A stretch of DNA of 47,681 nt from Photobacterium galatheae (GCF_000695255.1 NZ_JMIB01000024.1:1-47681), one strand, 5' to 3'. Shown: positions 27,146-36,544, counted from the stretch's first letter. Notes: generated by a model not told the origin, from the letters alone. Numbers and translations are program-made.

Positions 27146-28606
27146 ATGCTTCGATTGACTAAAAAGCCAGTTTGCCTATTGCTCTGCGCACTGCTGAGTT
27201 CGGCCCCGTCTGTCATTCAGGCGGAAGCTCCTCTGGAAAAGCTTCCAGAGATCGGAACCACTGCGGCTTCAACACTGACCATAGAAAAAGAGCTGGAATA
27301 CGGCGATGCCTATATGCGCATGCTACGAGCCAGCAAACCGATCATCAATGACCCGCTGCTCACAGAATATGTACAGGATCTGGGACATAAACTGGTTGCC
27401 AATGCGCAGGATGTCCGCACGCCATTTGAATTTTTCCTGATCCAGAACCGCGAAGTGAACGCCTTCGCTTTCTTTGGTGGCCACGTGGCCCTGCACTCTG
27501 GTCTTTTTCTTCATGCCCAGAGTGAAAGTGAACTGGCTTCGGTCATGGCACACGAAATTGCCCATATCACCCAGCGCCATCTGGCACGCAGCATGGAAGA
27601 TCAGGCCAAAAAATCACCGGCCACCATGGCAGCACTGATTGGCTCACTGATGTTAGCCATCGCCTCTCCTGAAGCCGGTATTGCGGCAATTCAAGCCACC
27701 ACAGCTGCCTCAGTTCAGGGGCAGATCAACTACACCCGCAGTAATGAAATGGAAGCCGACCGGATTGGTATCGCAACTTTGGCAAAATCCGGATTTGACG
27801 TTCAGGCCATGCCAACCTTTTTTGGCCGCCTGGCCGATCAATACCGCTACGCCAGCACCCCACCGGCCATGCTGCTGACTCACCCCTTGCCGGAATCGCG
27901 TATCGCCGATACCCGCAACCGCGCTGCACAGTATCCTCTGCAGCGGGTTCAGATATCCGAAAGCTACCTGCTGGCGCAGGCCAGAGTGATTGCCCGTTAT
28001 GCCAACCTCGACAGCCAAAATGCGCTGGACTGGTTTGAACGAAAAGGCAAAAAAGCCCGTGGTGCCGAAAAAATGGCCGTCAACTACGGAAAAGCACTGG
28101 TGCTGATGGACAGCGGCAAATACAAAGAAGCAGAAGCATTCCTGATGCCTTTGCTCAAAGCCGAACCCGGGAATCGTTTCTTTCTTGATTCCGCAACCGA
28201 TCTGGATCTGTTCCAGCAGCGATATGACCATGCCATCAACCGTCTTCAACAGGCGCTGAAATCCAATCCCGCCAATGCGGTGCTAAGGCTGAATCTGGCA
28301 CACGCGTATTTAAAAGCCGGGCGGGCAAAAGAAAGCCTGACGCTACTGAGCCGTTTTACCTATGATAATCCTGAGGATATCAACGGCTGGAGCATGCTGG
28401 CTGAAGCTTATGCCGGGACAGGACGCCGTGATGGTGAACTTGCCGCAAGGGCCGAAATGATGGCACTCCGCGGCGACTGGGAAAAAGCAATCCAAAACTA
28501 TATTCAGGCCAGTCAGATTGTGGAAGTCGGCTCACTGGATCAAGCCCGTTACGATGCCCGGATTGACCAGTTACGTCTGGCACGGGCCCGTTTTGCTGAT
28601 TTGTAA
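27146..28606 (+). CDS. bepA: Beta-barrel assembly-enhancing protease BepA
   Basis: A periplasmic M48 metalloprotease and chaperone that helps mature LptD and degrades stalled outer-membrane proteins. It has 486 residues (E. coli 487) with a signal peptide to about residue 26 (VIQA-EAP). Zinc ligands are H136 and H140 in HEIAH, and E201 in NEMEAD; the regulatory H246 in THPLPESR is also present. TPR repeats fill about 310-480. Its partners bamC and lptE are in the same window. Confidence 0.96.
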   Translation: MLRLTKKPVCLLLCALLSSAPSVIQAEAPLEKLPEIGTTAASTLTIEKELEYGDAYMRMLRASKPIINDPLLTEYVQDLGHKLVANAQDVRTPFEFFLIQNREVNAFAFFGGHVALHSGLFLHAQSESELASVMAHEIAHITQRHLARSMEDQAKKSPATMAALIGSLMLAIASPEAGIAAIQATTAASVQGQINYTRSNEMEADRIGIATLAKSGFDVQAMPTFFGRLADQYRYASTPPAMLLTHPLPESRIADTRNRAAQYPLQRVQISESYLLAQARVIARYANLDSQNALDWFERKGKKARGAEKMAVNYGKALVLMDSGKYKEAEAFLMPLLKAEPGNRFFLDSATDLDLFQQRYDHAINRLQQALKSNPANAVLRLNLAHAYLKAGRAKESLTLLSRFTYDNPEDINGWSMLAEAYAGTGRRDGELAARAEMMALRGDWEKAIQNYIQASQIVEVGSLDQARYDARIDQLRLARARFADL

Positions 28607-28682
28607 CCGCACCTGAACGCCACAAAACCGATCCGGCTAACAGTCTCACGGCATTTCCTTTTCCTGTTGCCGGACAGTCCAC

Positions 28683-28720
28683 TACAATATCAGTCATTTA
28701 GCCCGTCTTATCCGACGGGC
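28683..28720 (+). promoter_or_regulatory. Possible -10 and leader hairpin of the arsC-wrbA operon
   Basis: TACAAT (28683-28688) is a 5-of-6 match to the -10 hexamer, but the -35 is weak. Just downstream, GCCCGTC-TTATCC-GACGGGC (28701-28720) forms a 7-bp hairpin without a T-run, 30 bp before the arsC ATG. Confidence 0.4.
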
Positions 28721-28750
28721 ATATCCATTTTGATGCTCTCAGGAGAAACT

Positions 28751-29688
<938 letters not shown>

Positions 29689-29711
29689 AACCGCAGCGAA
29701 AGGATTTGATC

Positions 29712-30137
29712 ATGGAACCTATGAGCCCATCTACCCAGAATCTGCGCTATTTTGCGCTGACCGCGAACCTGTCACTGCTGCTATGGGTTGCGCTTTGGCA
29801 AAGTGTCATCTCGCCACACCCGCACCTGAATAACTATATTGTTGCCGGTATGTGGATCCTGCCCTTGCTGCTGCCGATGAAAGGCATTCTGGAAGGTAAG
29901 CCTTACACCCACGCCTGGGCCAACTTCATCCTGATGTTTTACTTCCTCCATGCCTTGACGCTGCTCTGGGTGGACGGCGGTGAACGCTGGTTGGCACTGG
30001 TCGAACTGGGGCTGACCACGGCCGCTTTCTTCGGCAACATTTTGTTTGCCCGAGCACGCGGACGGGAACTTGGGAATAAACTGAAGAAGCTGTCTCAGGT
30101 CGAACGTGAAGAGCGCGAAGCACACGGCGATCAATAA
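29712..30137 (+). CDS. DUF2069 membrane protein
   Basis: A 141-residue inner-membrane protein with about four hydrophobic helices and a charged C-terminal tail (KLKKLSQVEREEREAHGDQ). Function unknown. I choose ATG 29712, preceded by AAAGG at about 8 bp. A GTG at 29685 overlapping the wrbA-like stop (GTGA) is an alternative that would add nine polar residues. Third gene of the arsC-wrbA operon. Confidence 0.82.
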   Translation: MEPMSPSTQNLRYFALTANLSLLLWVALWQSVISPHPHLNNYIVAGMWILPLLLPMKGILEGKPYTHAWANFILMFYFLHALTLLWVDGGERWLALVELGLTTAAFFGNILFARARGRELGNKLKKLSQVEREEREAHGDQ

Positions 30138-30186
30138 TTGTCCTTCAAACCATCACGACCATCGGCTGGTTTCACAGGAACAATGT

Positions 30187-30223
30187 AAAAAAGAACCCCG
30201 GCAGTTGGCCGGGGTTCTTTTTT
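30187..30223. terminator. Bidirectional terminator between DUF2069 and DUF2066 genes
   Basis: A 16-bp stem (left arm 30187-30202, right arm 30208-30223) with a 5-nt AGTTG loop. A- and T-runs at the stem base allow termination on both strands. Confidence 0.92.
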
Positions 30224-30257
30224 CAATCTGCAATTTTGAATCCGCTATCCGCAGCCA

Positions 30258-31436
30258 TTAGGCATTCGGATTCCAGTAATACTGGCTGATTCCAGATGCA
30301 GTCGCACTGCGAGTTGCAGACACATCAAGCTGAGGTAGTGGTTCAGAGGCAGAACCTTCACGGGAGGTCGGCACAATCACACCTTCCGGTGCAACACCGG
30401 TTGCGCCTTCCACAGCCATTTCACGAACCAGAGAAGTCACCGGTTGCGACTGCAGGCGAGGTTCCATACTCAGTTCACGGGCAAAAGCCTGTTCGTTACC
30501 CAACAACTGAATGGAAAAACGAACGCGATCCCCTTGCAGGTGAGTTGCATTCACTTCAGCCACAGAGCTCATCGCCTTCAGCAACGATTCCAGCTGAAAA
30601 AAATCTTCAACATGCCGAATATTCGCTACTTCAATCGCAAATCCGCCCTCTGTCGCCCCCCCCAACTGAATGGCATAACGCGCAGCCAGATGATCGGCAA
30701 CCGTATTCATCATCTCCTGAATCGCCACCGAGCCGTTGGTGCGCCCCTCAACCGGTTCTGCTTGACCGTCCAGCATGGCTGACGGAGAACCCGGGAACAG
30801 CTGCCAGGTGAGCTGAGTCTTCGCATCACTCCCCTTCACGCGAACAACCATCACAGCATCAGGCTGGTAACGAGTACTCGCCTTCGCAATGGGCTGCACA
30901 AATCCGCCCCAGAGATCCGGTACACTAATCGCCGTCACATCTTCAAAGTCACCAATTGGCAGCAACAACGGTACACCCCGCAGTGCAGCAGCCTGATTCA
31001 ACGGACGTTGCAGTGCATTATCAGACTGATCGAAAACAATCGCACGATCACGATGCTTATCTTCAATCAGCCAGACCAAAATCGTCGGACGCTGCTCTGA
31101 CCAAAACGTTGCATTCGCCTGAGTCAGCAGGGTACGAATTTTCTCACGATCAAAGCTGACATCCAACGTCGGCTGACCATTCACGCTGCTATGACCCAAC
31201 TGACTGACATAAGTGCTGTTATTTTCCAGCGCTTTCTGGATCACTTCGTTGTCAGAAATATTGCTTTGGCCAGAAACCTTCACCAGCACCTGCTGTAAGG
31301 CCGTTGCCCGTGCAGCCCTCGTCGTTTGACTGTCTGTATCCGGCAGGGAAACCTGCGCCTGATATAAGGTCTCAACCGTTGCGGCCTGTAGCGGTAACGC
31401 GATTAGCGCTCCAAGAAAAAAAGCAAAACGCCACAT
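30258..31436 (-). CDS. DUF2066 periplasmic/envelope protein
   Basis: A 392-residue protein with a signal peptide of about 18 residues (LPLQA-ATVETLY). It belongs to DUF2066, a family of unknown function common in marine gamma-proteobacteria. No catalytic motif is visible. The C-terminal ~50 residues are low in predicted structure and end in SQYYWNPNA. In E. coli hda occupies the place between yfgD and uraA; it is absent here. Confidence 0.82.
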   Translation of the reverse strand: MWRFAFFLGALIALPLQAATVETLYQAQVSLPDTDSQTTRAARATALQQVLVKVSGQSNISDNEVIQKALENNSTYVSQLGHSSVNGQPTLDVSFDREKIRTLLTQANATFWSEQRPTILVWLIEDKHRDRAIVFDQSDNALQRPLNQAAALRGVPLLLPIGDFEDVTAISVPDLWGGFVQPIAKASTRYQPDAVMVVRVKGSDAKTQLTWQLFPGSPSAMLDGQAEPVEGRTNGSVAIQEMMNTVADHLAARYAIQLGGATEGGFAIEVANIRHVEDFFQLESLLKAMSSVAEVNATHLQGDRVRFSIQLLGNEQAFARELSMEPRLQSQPVTSLVREMAVEGATGVAPEGVIVPTSREGSASEPLPQLDVSATRSATASGISQYYWNPNA

Positions 31437-31467
31437 AAGTCACTCGTAGAATTTCAGTGTTAGTCAA

Positions 31468-31482
31468 GGATGTCAGACATCC
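31468..31482. promoter_or_regulatory. Palindromic operator candidate upstream of the DUF2066 gene
   Basis: GGATGTC-A-GACATCC is a perfect 7-bp dyad around one base, 32-46 bp upstream of the minus-strand DUF2066 start. The one-base centre favours a protein-binding site over an RNA hairpin. I do not recognise the regulator. Confidence 0.35.
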
Positions 31483-31635
31483 CATAATTCGTTTTTATCC
31501 ATCGCTGTCTGCCATTTCCTGACCAGACTCGCTGACAGGCCTAACTATACCTCAGGCTCAGCCAAATAACGTTAATTGCCATAAAAAAATACCAAAAACG
31601 GGCAGACGTTAAAGTTCTGGGCGAAAAACAGGATG

Positions 31636-31668
31636 AATGCGTGTTGACTCTTCAGAACAACACGCATT
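31636..31668. repeat. Strong hairpin in the DUF2066-uraA gap
   Basis: ATGCGTGTTG and CAACACGCAT (plus one flanking A-T pair) form an 11-bp stem with an 11-nt loop. TTCC follows, so it is not a classical terminator. It could be the end of an unannotated small RNA or part of an untranslated leader. Confidence 0.6.
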
Positions 31669-31763
31669 TCCGTTGCAGCAAAGACGACAGAACATCGTCG
31701 TCGACTGATCGCTTTCATACGCCCCCTCAGTGAGAAGTTCATAAATTAATGTGCCAGATCTCT

Positions 31764-31779
31764 GGGGAAACGTTTGCTC
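31764..31779 (+). promoter_or_regulatory. PurR-like operator upstream of uraA
   Basis: The core AAACGTTTGC matches the PurR consensus ACGCAAACGTTTGCGT, with about 11 of 16 positions agreeing overall. It ends 4 bp before the extended -10 of uraA, where a bound repressor would block RNA polymerase. It is weaker than the site at purM. Confidence 0.5.
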
Positions 31780-31782
31780 TTG

Positions 31783-31806
31783 TGCTAGCATTGCGCGATT
31801 TTTTTT
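31783..31806 (+). promoter_or_regulatory. uraA promoter with G-A-T8 initially transcribed region
   Basis: An extended -10, TGC-TAGCAT (hexamer 31786-31791), is followed at position 6 by G31797, at position 7 by A31798 and then by eight T (31799-31806). Starts at G6/A7 followed by a T-tract are the arrangement of E. coli upp, where high UTP promotes slippage and abortive poly-U transcripts. By analogy uracil uptake would fall when UTP is high. Confidence 0.65.
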
Positions 31807-31828
31807 ATACCAAGGGAGAATTGTGACA

Positions 31829-33079
31829 ATGATGCAGATATTGCAAGGGGTACAAATGCTATTTGTAGCCTTTGGCGCACTGGTTCTTGTTCCGCTGTTA
31901 ACCGGACTGGATCCCAATGTTGCCCTCTTTGGTGCCGGTATCGGTACGCTTCTTTTTCAAGTCATCACGAAACGCAGTGTCCCTATCTTCCTTGCCTCCT
32001 CTTTCGCTTTTATCGCTCCCATTCTTTACGGTGTGCAAGCCTGGGGTATCCCCGCAACACTTGGGGGTCTGATGATGGCCGGTGTGGTTTACCTGCTGAT
32101 GGCCACAATCATCAAAGTTCGCGGTGTCGGTATCATCCATAAATTACTGCCACCTGTTGTCGTTGGCCCGGTCATTATGGTGATTGGACTTGGACTGGCG
32201 CCGGCAGCAGTGAATATGGCGCTGGGAAAAAGTGGTGACGGTTCTATCCAGATTGTCAACGGGGATGCTGCGCTGTGGATTGCCTGTATTTCTCTGCTGG
32301 TTACCATTCTGGTCAGCGTGTTCGCAAAAGGGATGTTCAGACTGGTTCCTATCATGGCGGGCATTCTGGCCGGTTACGGCACCAGCCTGTTTTTCGGTGT
32401 GGTAGATTTCACGCCGGTGCAGGAGGCCAGCTGGCTCGCTATGCCAAATTTCACCATGCCTGAATTCAACATCAATGCCGTATTGTTCATGATCCCGGTT
32501 GCAATTGCCCCGGCCGTTGAACATGTCGGCGATATGCTGGCGATTTCCAATGTTACTGGGAAAGACTACCTGAAGAAGCCGGGTCTGCATCGCACCATGG
32601 CCGGCGACGGTGTCGCAACCATTGCAGCCTCTTTGGTCGGTGCGCCGCCAAACACCACTTATTCTGAAGTTACGGGTGCAGTCATGCTGACCAAAGCTTT
32701 CAATCCGGCCATCATGACCTGGAGTGCGATCACTGCAATTGTTCTGGCTTTTGTCGGTAAACTGGGCGCCATCCTGCAAACCATTCCTGTGCCGGTGATG
32801 GGTGGGATTATGATCCTGCTGTTTGGTTCGATTGCGACTGTCGGCCTCAATACACTGATCAAAAATCAGGTCGATTTACACAAGTCACGCAATCTGGTGA
32901 TTGTTGCGGTCACACTGGTATTCGGAATCGGCGGCATGGCCTTCGGAATTGGAGAGTTCAGCCTGCAAGGGGTCAGCCTGTGCGGTATCGTTGCGATTAT
33001 TCTGAATCTGGTCCTGCCAAAAGATTTAGGCGAAAACCACGTCGTCGACAATGCACAGATGGAATCATCAGACACATAA
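31829..33079 (+). CDS. uraA: Uracil:proton symporter / uracil permease
   Basis: An NCS2-family inner-membrane transporter with 14 membrane segments expected; 416 residues from ATG 31829 (E. coli UraA 429). The TM10-TM12 motif GAPPNTTYSEVTGAVMLT and the substrate-binding AEHVGD-type segment (PAVEHVGDMLAI) are present. AAGGGAG at 31812-31818 could serve GTG 31823 or ATG 31829 or 31832, so the start is uncertain by a few codons. It is convergent with upp, whereas in E. coli the two form one operon. Confidence 0.92.
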   Translation: MMQILQGVQMLFVAFGALVLVPLLTGLDPNVALFGAGIGTLLFQVITKRSVPIFLASSFAFIAPILYGVQAWGIPATLGGLMMAGVVYLLMATIIKVRGVGIIHKLLPPVVVGPVIMVIGLGLAPAAVNMALGKSGDGSIQIVNGDAALWIACISLLVTILVSVFAKGMFRLVPIMAGILAGYGTSLFFGVVDFTPVQEASWLAMPNFTMPEFNINAVLFMIPVAIAPAVEHVGDMLAISNVTGKDYLKKPGLHRTMAGDGVATIAASLVGAPPNTTYSEVTGAVMLTKAFNPAIMTWSAITAIVLAFVGKLGAILQTIPVPVMGGIMILLFGSIATVGLNTLIKNQVDLHKSRNLVIVAVTLVFGIGGMAFGIGEFSLQGVSLCGIVAIILNLVLPKDLGENHVVDNAQMESSDT

Positions 33080-33101
33080 AATACCTGAATGATTCTGAAA
33101 C

Positions 33102-33130
33102 AAAAAACCGGCGTAATGCCGGTTTTTTTT
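33102..33130. terminator. Bidirectional terminator shared by uraA and upp
   Basis: AAAAAACCGGC-GTAAT-GCCGGTTTTTTTT has an 11-bp stem with a 5-nt loop, with T-runs on both strands. It lies 22 bp after uraA and 13 bp after the upp stop. Confidence 0.93.
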
Positions 33131-33143
33131 ACATTTCGGCCAA

Positions 33144-33770
33144 TTATTTGGTGCCGAAGATCTTGTCACCCGCATCACCCAGACCCGGGACGATATAGCC
33201 TTTATCATTCAGCTTCTCGTCAATCGCTGCAGTGTACAGCTCAACATCCGGATGCGCTTTCTCCAGTGCGGCGATCCCTTCAGGAGCAGCAACCAGAACC
33301 AGCACCTTGATAGAGCTACAACCGTGCTCTTTCAGCAGGTCGATCGTCGCAATCATCGAACCACCGGTTGCCAGCATCGGATCAACCACCAGCGCCATAC
33401 GCTCATCAATATTAGAAGCCAACTTATGGAAATACGGCACAGGCTCCAGTGTTTCTTCATCGCGATAGATACCGACTGTACTGATACGAGCACTTGGCAT
33501 GTGCTCCAGCACACCATCCATCATACCCAGACCCGCACGCAAAATCGGCACAACGGTCACTTTTTTACCCTTGATTTGCTCGACCTGAACCGGGCCGTTC
33601 CAACCTTCAATGGTAATGGTTTCTGTTTCGAAGTCAGACGTCGCTTCATAAGTCAGCAGGCTACCCACTTCCGTCGCCAACTCACGGAAACGCTTGGTGC
33701 TGATGTCACCTTCACGCATCAGACCAATTTTATGTTTCACCAGCGGGTGTTTTACCTCAACGACTTTCAT
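33144..33770 (-). CDS. upp: Uracil phosphoribosyltransferase
   Basis: Salvages uracil to UMP using PRPP. It has 208 residues, the E. coli length. The PRPP loop is [10 protein letters not shown], and the C-terminal [12 protein letters not shown] contacts uracil. GGAG precedes the ATG. It is transcribed towards uraA from its own promoter, which has a G-A-T7 initially transcribed sequence. Confidence 0.97.
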   Translation of the reverse strand: MKVVEVKHPLVKHKIGLMREGDISTKRFRELATEVGSLLTYEATSDFETETITIEGWNGPVQVEQIKGKKVTVVPILRAGLGMMDGVLEHMPSARISTVGIYRDEETLEPVPYFHKLASNIDERMALVVDPMLATGGSMIATIDLLKEHGCSSIKVLVLVAAPEGIAALEKAHPDVELYTAAIDEKLNDKGYIVPGLGDAGDKIFGTK

Positions 33771-33796
33771 CTTGGACTCCTACACAACAAAGTTTC

Positions 33797-33816
33797 AAAA
33801 AAATCGATCCATTATA
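33797..33816 (-). promoter_or_regulatory. upp promoter with UTP-sensing G-A-T7 start region
   Basis: On the minus strand a perfect TATAAT (33816-33811) is followed by GGATC, then G (position 6, base 33805), A (position 7, base 33804), seven T (33803-33797) and G. This is the same geometry as E. coli upp (G6, A7, T-tract), where expression falls at high UTP through reiterative transcription. The -35 is weak. Confidence 0.8.
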
Positions 33817-33887
33817 CACTAGACCATCCTCTGACAGGTAGGAAATAGCGACTTCTCTGGTCAGGTTTCCGTCACCGGGAATATTTG

Positions 33888-33903
33888 ACGCAAACGTTTT
33901 CCT
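33888..33903 (+). promoter_or_regulatory. PurR operator of purMN
   Basis: ACGCAAACGTTTTCCT matches the PurR consensus ACGCAAACGTTTTCGT at 15 of 16 positions. It overlaps the -35 region of the purM promoter below. PurR with hypoxanthine or guanine would repress purMN, as in E. coli. Confidence 0.88.
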
Positions 33904-33918
33904 TTCCGCCCTGACTAC

Positions 33919-33927
33919 TGTTATCAT
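33919..33927 (+). promoter_or_regulatory. Extended -10 element of the purMN promoter
   Basis: TGT-TATCAT is an extended -10 with 5 of 6 hexamer matches. The start site would be near 33934, 31 bp before the purM GTG. The upstream PurR site covers the -35 position. Confidence 0.6.
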
Positions 33928-33964
33928 ACTGCGGATTTTACGATTTAACCGGTGAGGATCTGTT

Positions 33965-35005
33965 GTGAGCGGTAATCATTCTTCTCTAAGTTACAAAGAT
34001 GCAGGTGTCGATATTGATGCAGGGAATGCCCTGGTTGATCGAATCAAAGGGGTGGTCAAACGCACGACGCGTCCTGAAGTCATGGGCGGTTTGGGTGGTT
34101 TTGGTGCCCTGTGTTCACTGCCGACGAAATACAAAGAGCCTGTTCTGGTCTCCGGAACAGACGGTGTCGGTACGAAACTGCGTCTGGCGATGGATCTGAA
34201 AAAACATGACACCATTGGAATTGATCTGGTGGCCATGTGCGTCAATGACCTGATTGTACAAGGTGCTGAACCGCTGTTTTTCCTCGACTACTATGCAACC
34301 GGAAAACTGGATGTAGAGACCGCGGCCAGTGTCGTCAGTGGCATCGGTGAAGGCTGCGTGCAAGCCGGCTGTGCCCTGATTGGTGGTGAGACTGCTGAAA
34401 TGCCGGGTATGTACCATGGCGAAGATTACGATGTTGCGGGTTTCTGTGTCGGTGTGGTTGAAAAGGCTGAAGTGATTGACGGCACCAAAGTCCAGGCAGG
34501 CGATGCCCTGATTGCAGTCGCCTCCAGCGGCCCTCATTCCAACGGTTATTCTCTGATCCGTAAAATCATCGAAGTCTCTCAGGCCGATTTGAGCAAAGAC
34601 CTTGAAGGTAAAGCCCTGTCGGAACACCTGCTGGAACCCACCCGTATTTATGTCAAATCTGTTCTGAAGCTGATGGAAAGCTGCGAACTGCACGCGATTT
34701 CGCACATCACAGGCGGCGGTTTCTGGGAAAACATTCCTCGCGTCCTGCCAGAAAACACCAAAGCTGTGATCGACGGTAACAGCTGGGAATGGCCAGCAGT
34801 CTTCAACTGGCTGCAACAAGCCGGTAACGTCGAAACCCACGAAATGTACCGCACATTCAACTGCGGCGTTGGCCTGGTCATCGCTCTGCCACAGGCTCAG
34901 GCTGCACAAGCAGTCGAGCTGCTCAATGCTGAAGGGGAAAATGCCTGGCTGCTGGGCACCATTGCACAGGCTGCTGAGGGAGAAGCCCAGGTGGAGATCA
35001 ACTAA
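33965..35005 (+). CDS. purM: Phosphoribosylformylglycinamidine cyclo-ligase (AIR synthetase)
   Basis: Closes the imidazole ring in step 5 of purine synthesis, using ATP. It has 346 residues (E. coli 345). The start is GTG with GGTGAGGA 6 bp upstream; the E. coli protein aligns from this position. The signature [15 protein letters not shown] lies near 57-71. It lies 3 bp upstream of purN. Confidence 0.97.
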   Translation: MSGNHSSLSYKDAGVDIDAGNALVDRIKGVVKRTTRPEVMGGLGGFGALCSLPTKYKEPVLVSGTDGVGTKLRLAMDLKKHDTIGIDLVAMCVNDLIVQGAEPLFFLDYYATGKLDVETAASVVSGIGEGCVQAGCALIGGETAEMPGMYHGEDYDVAGFCVGVVEKAEVIDGTKVQAGDALIAVASSGPHSNGYSLIRKIIEVSQADLSKDLEGKALSEHLLEPTRIYVKSVLKLMESCELHAISHITGGGFWENIPRVLPENTKAVIDGNSWEWPAVFNWLQQAGNVETHEMYRTFNCGVGLVIALPQAQAAQAVELLNAEGENAWLLGTIAQAAEGEAQVEIN

Positions 35006-35008
35006 GCA

Positions 35009-35653
35009 ATGAAAAACATTGTTGTCCTGATTTCCGGCAGCGGCTCGAACTTACAAGCGATCATTGATGCCTGTGAAAGTGATGTGATCACACACGGCCG
35101 CATTGCCGCAGTGATTTCAAATAAAGCCGATGCTTATGGTCTGGAGCGGGCACGCAATGCTGGCATTGCAACAGCTCATCTGGCTGCTAAAGATTATGCC
35201 GATCGTGACACCTTCGATCGGGCTCTGACTGAAATCATGGATGGTTATCAGCCAGATTTGGTCGTCTTAGCCGGCTACATGCGGATCCTGAGTGGCGAAT
35301 TCGTTCGCCACTATGAAGGACGGATGCTCAACATCCACCCGTCACTGCTGCCCAAATACACCGGCCTGCACACCCACCAACGGGCGCTGGATGCCGGTGA
35401 TACAGAACACGGTACCAGTGTTCATTTCGTCACAGAAGAGCTGGATGGCGGCCCCGTCATTTTGCAGGCCAAAGTGCCAATCTTCGCAGGCGATACCGCC
35501 GAAGAGGTGATGGCGCGGGTGCAGCAACAGGAGCACCGGATTTATCCGCTGGTCTGTCAGTGGTTCCTGGAAGGTCGGGTCGTCATGCAAGATGATGCCG
35601 CTTATCTGGATGGTGTGCGACTGCCACAACATGGTTACGCTGCGGACGAATAA
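35009..35653 (+). CDS. purN: Phosphoribosylglycinamide formyltransferase (GAR transformylase)
   Basis: Uses 10-formyl-tetrahydrofolate to formylate GAR in step 3 of purine synthesis. It has 214 residues (E. coli 212). Catalytic Asn and His lie in MLNIHPSLLP and the aspartate in TEELDGGPVI. The N-terminal ISGSGSNLQA loop binds GAR phosphate. Co-transcribed with purM. Confidence 0.97.
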   Translation: MKNIVVLISGSGSNLQAIIDACESDVITHGRIAAVISNKADAYGLERARNAGIATAHLAAKDYADRDTFDRALTEIMDGYQPDLVVLAGYMRILSGEFVRHYEGRMLNIHPSLLPKYTGLHTHQRALDAGDTEHGTSVHFVTEELDGGPVILQAKVPIFAGDTAEEVMARVQQQEHRIYPLVCQWFLEGRVVMQDDAAYLDGVRLPQHGYAADE

Positions 35654-35678
35654 TCTCACCTGAGATACCTCTGAATAT

Positions 35679-35707
35679 AAAAATGCGGCTTTCACAGCCG
35701 CATTTTT
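35679..35707. terminator. Bidirectional terminator between purN and yafJ
   Basis: AAAAATGCGGCT-TTCAC-AGCCGCATTTTT has a 12-bp stem with a 5-nt loop, with T-runs on both strands, between convergent purMN and gmhA-yafJ. Confidence 0.9.
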
Positions 35708-35716
35708 GATGGTGTT

Positions 35717-36544
35717 TTAAACAGATTCGTTCTGACCGGGTGATGGCGGCGGTGCTTCCGGAACCTCAAGTTTCCGACAGTGGATCAGCTCCCCATAATG
35801 GAAAACAGCAAATTCACCGGTTTCCATGTTGTGCCAACGCTCATCATTGGTCAGCGGTTGGGTGGCAATCACAGTCACCACATCATTAGGCGTGGTTTCC
35901 TGCTGAAAATCGATCGTGACGTCTTCATCAATCAAGGATGCTTTCCCGAAAGGTGCCCTTCGGGTGATCCAGTGCAGATTGTTGGAACAATAAGTCAGGA
36001 CAAATTCGCCATCACTGAGCAACATGTTATACACACCAAGCTTTCGCAGGTCATCACAACGCTCGGCGATCAACCGAAAGATCTGGCTCCAGTCTTCCGG
36101 TGGCTGAGGAAAGTGTGAATCAATCTGGTTCAGCAACCAACAGAAAGCAATTTCACTGTCGGTATCTCCCACCGGCTGATAACGGCCGGTTTCCAGTGAA
36201 TCATAACCAGACAACTGGCCATTATGGGCAAAGGTCCAGTAACGTCCCCACAATTCACGGGTAAACGGATGGGTATTTTCCAGACATACCCCGCCCCGAT
36301 TGGCTTGGCGAATATGGCTGATCACCGCGCAGCTTTTAATCGGATACTGCTGAACTAACTCGGCAATTTTCGAATGACAGCTGGGCTTCGGATCTTTAAA
36401 AGTACGAAATCCCTTCCCTTCATAGAAAGTGATCCCCCAGCCATCCGCATGAGGACCGGTTCTGCCGCCCCGTTGCATCAAGCCAGTAAAACTAAAACAA
36501 ATATCCGTTGGCACATTGGCACTCATGCCAAGCAACTCACACAT
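35717..36544 (-). CDS. yafJ: Class II glutamine amidotransferase YafJ
   Basis: A 275-residue Ntn-hydrolase-type glutaminase domain protein (E. coli YafJ 255). Nucleophile C2 follows the start Met (MCELLGMSA). HADGWG, SHIRQANRGG and FAHNGQL are the class II amidotransferase contacts. No synthetase domain is attached and the ammonia acceptor is unknown. It follows gmhA by 29 bp, as in E. coli lpcA-yafJ, with an AAGGA ribosome site. Confidence 0.9.
   Translation of the reverse strand: MCELLGMSANVPTDICFSFTGLMQRGGRTGPHADGWGITFYEGKGFRTFKDPKPSCHSKIAELVQQYPIKSCAVISHIRQANRGGVCLENTHPFTRELWGRYWTFAHNGQLSGYDSLETGRYQPVGDTDSEIAFCWLLNQIDSHFPQPPEDWSQIFRLIAERCDDLRKLGVYNMLLSDGEFVLTYCSNNLHWITRRAPFGKASLIDEDVTIDFQQETTPNDVVTVIATQPLTNDERWHNMETGEFAVFHYGELIHCRKLEVPEAPPPSPGQNESV

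Larger units (their letters stand above)
31437..31828. other. DUF2066-uraA divergent intergenic region
   Basis: 392 bp with no convincing gene. It contains a 15-bp palindrome (31468-31482), a strong hairpin (31636-31668), a smaller dyad GACGAC...GTCGTC near 31682-31701, a PurR-like site (31764-31779) and the uraA promoter. Confidence 0.7.
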
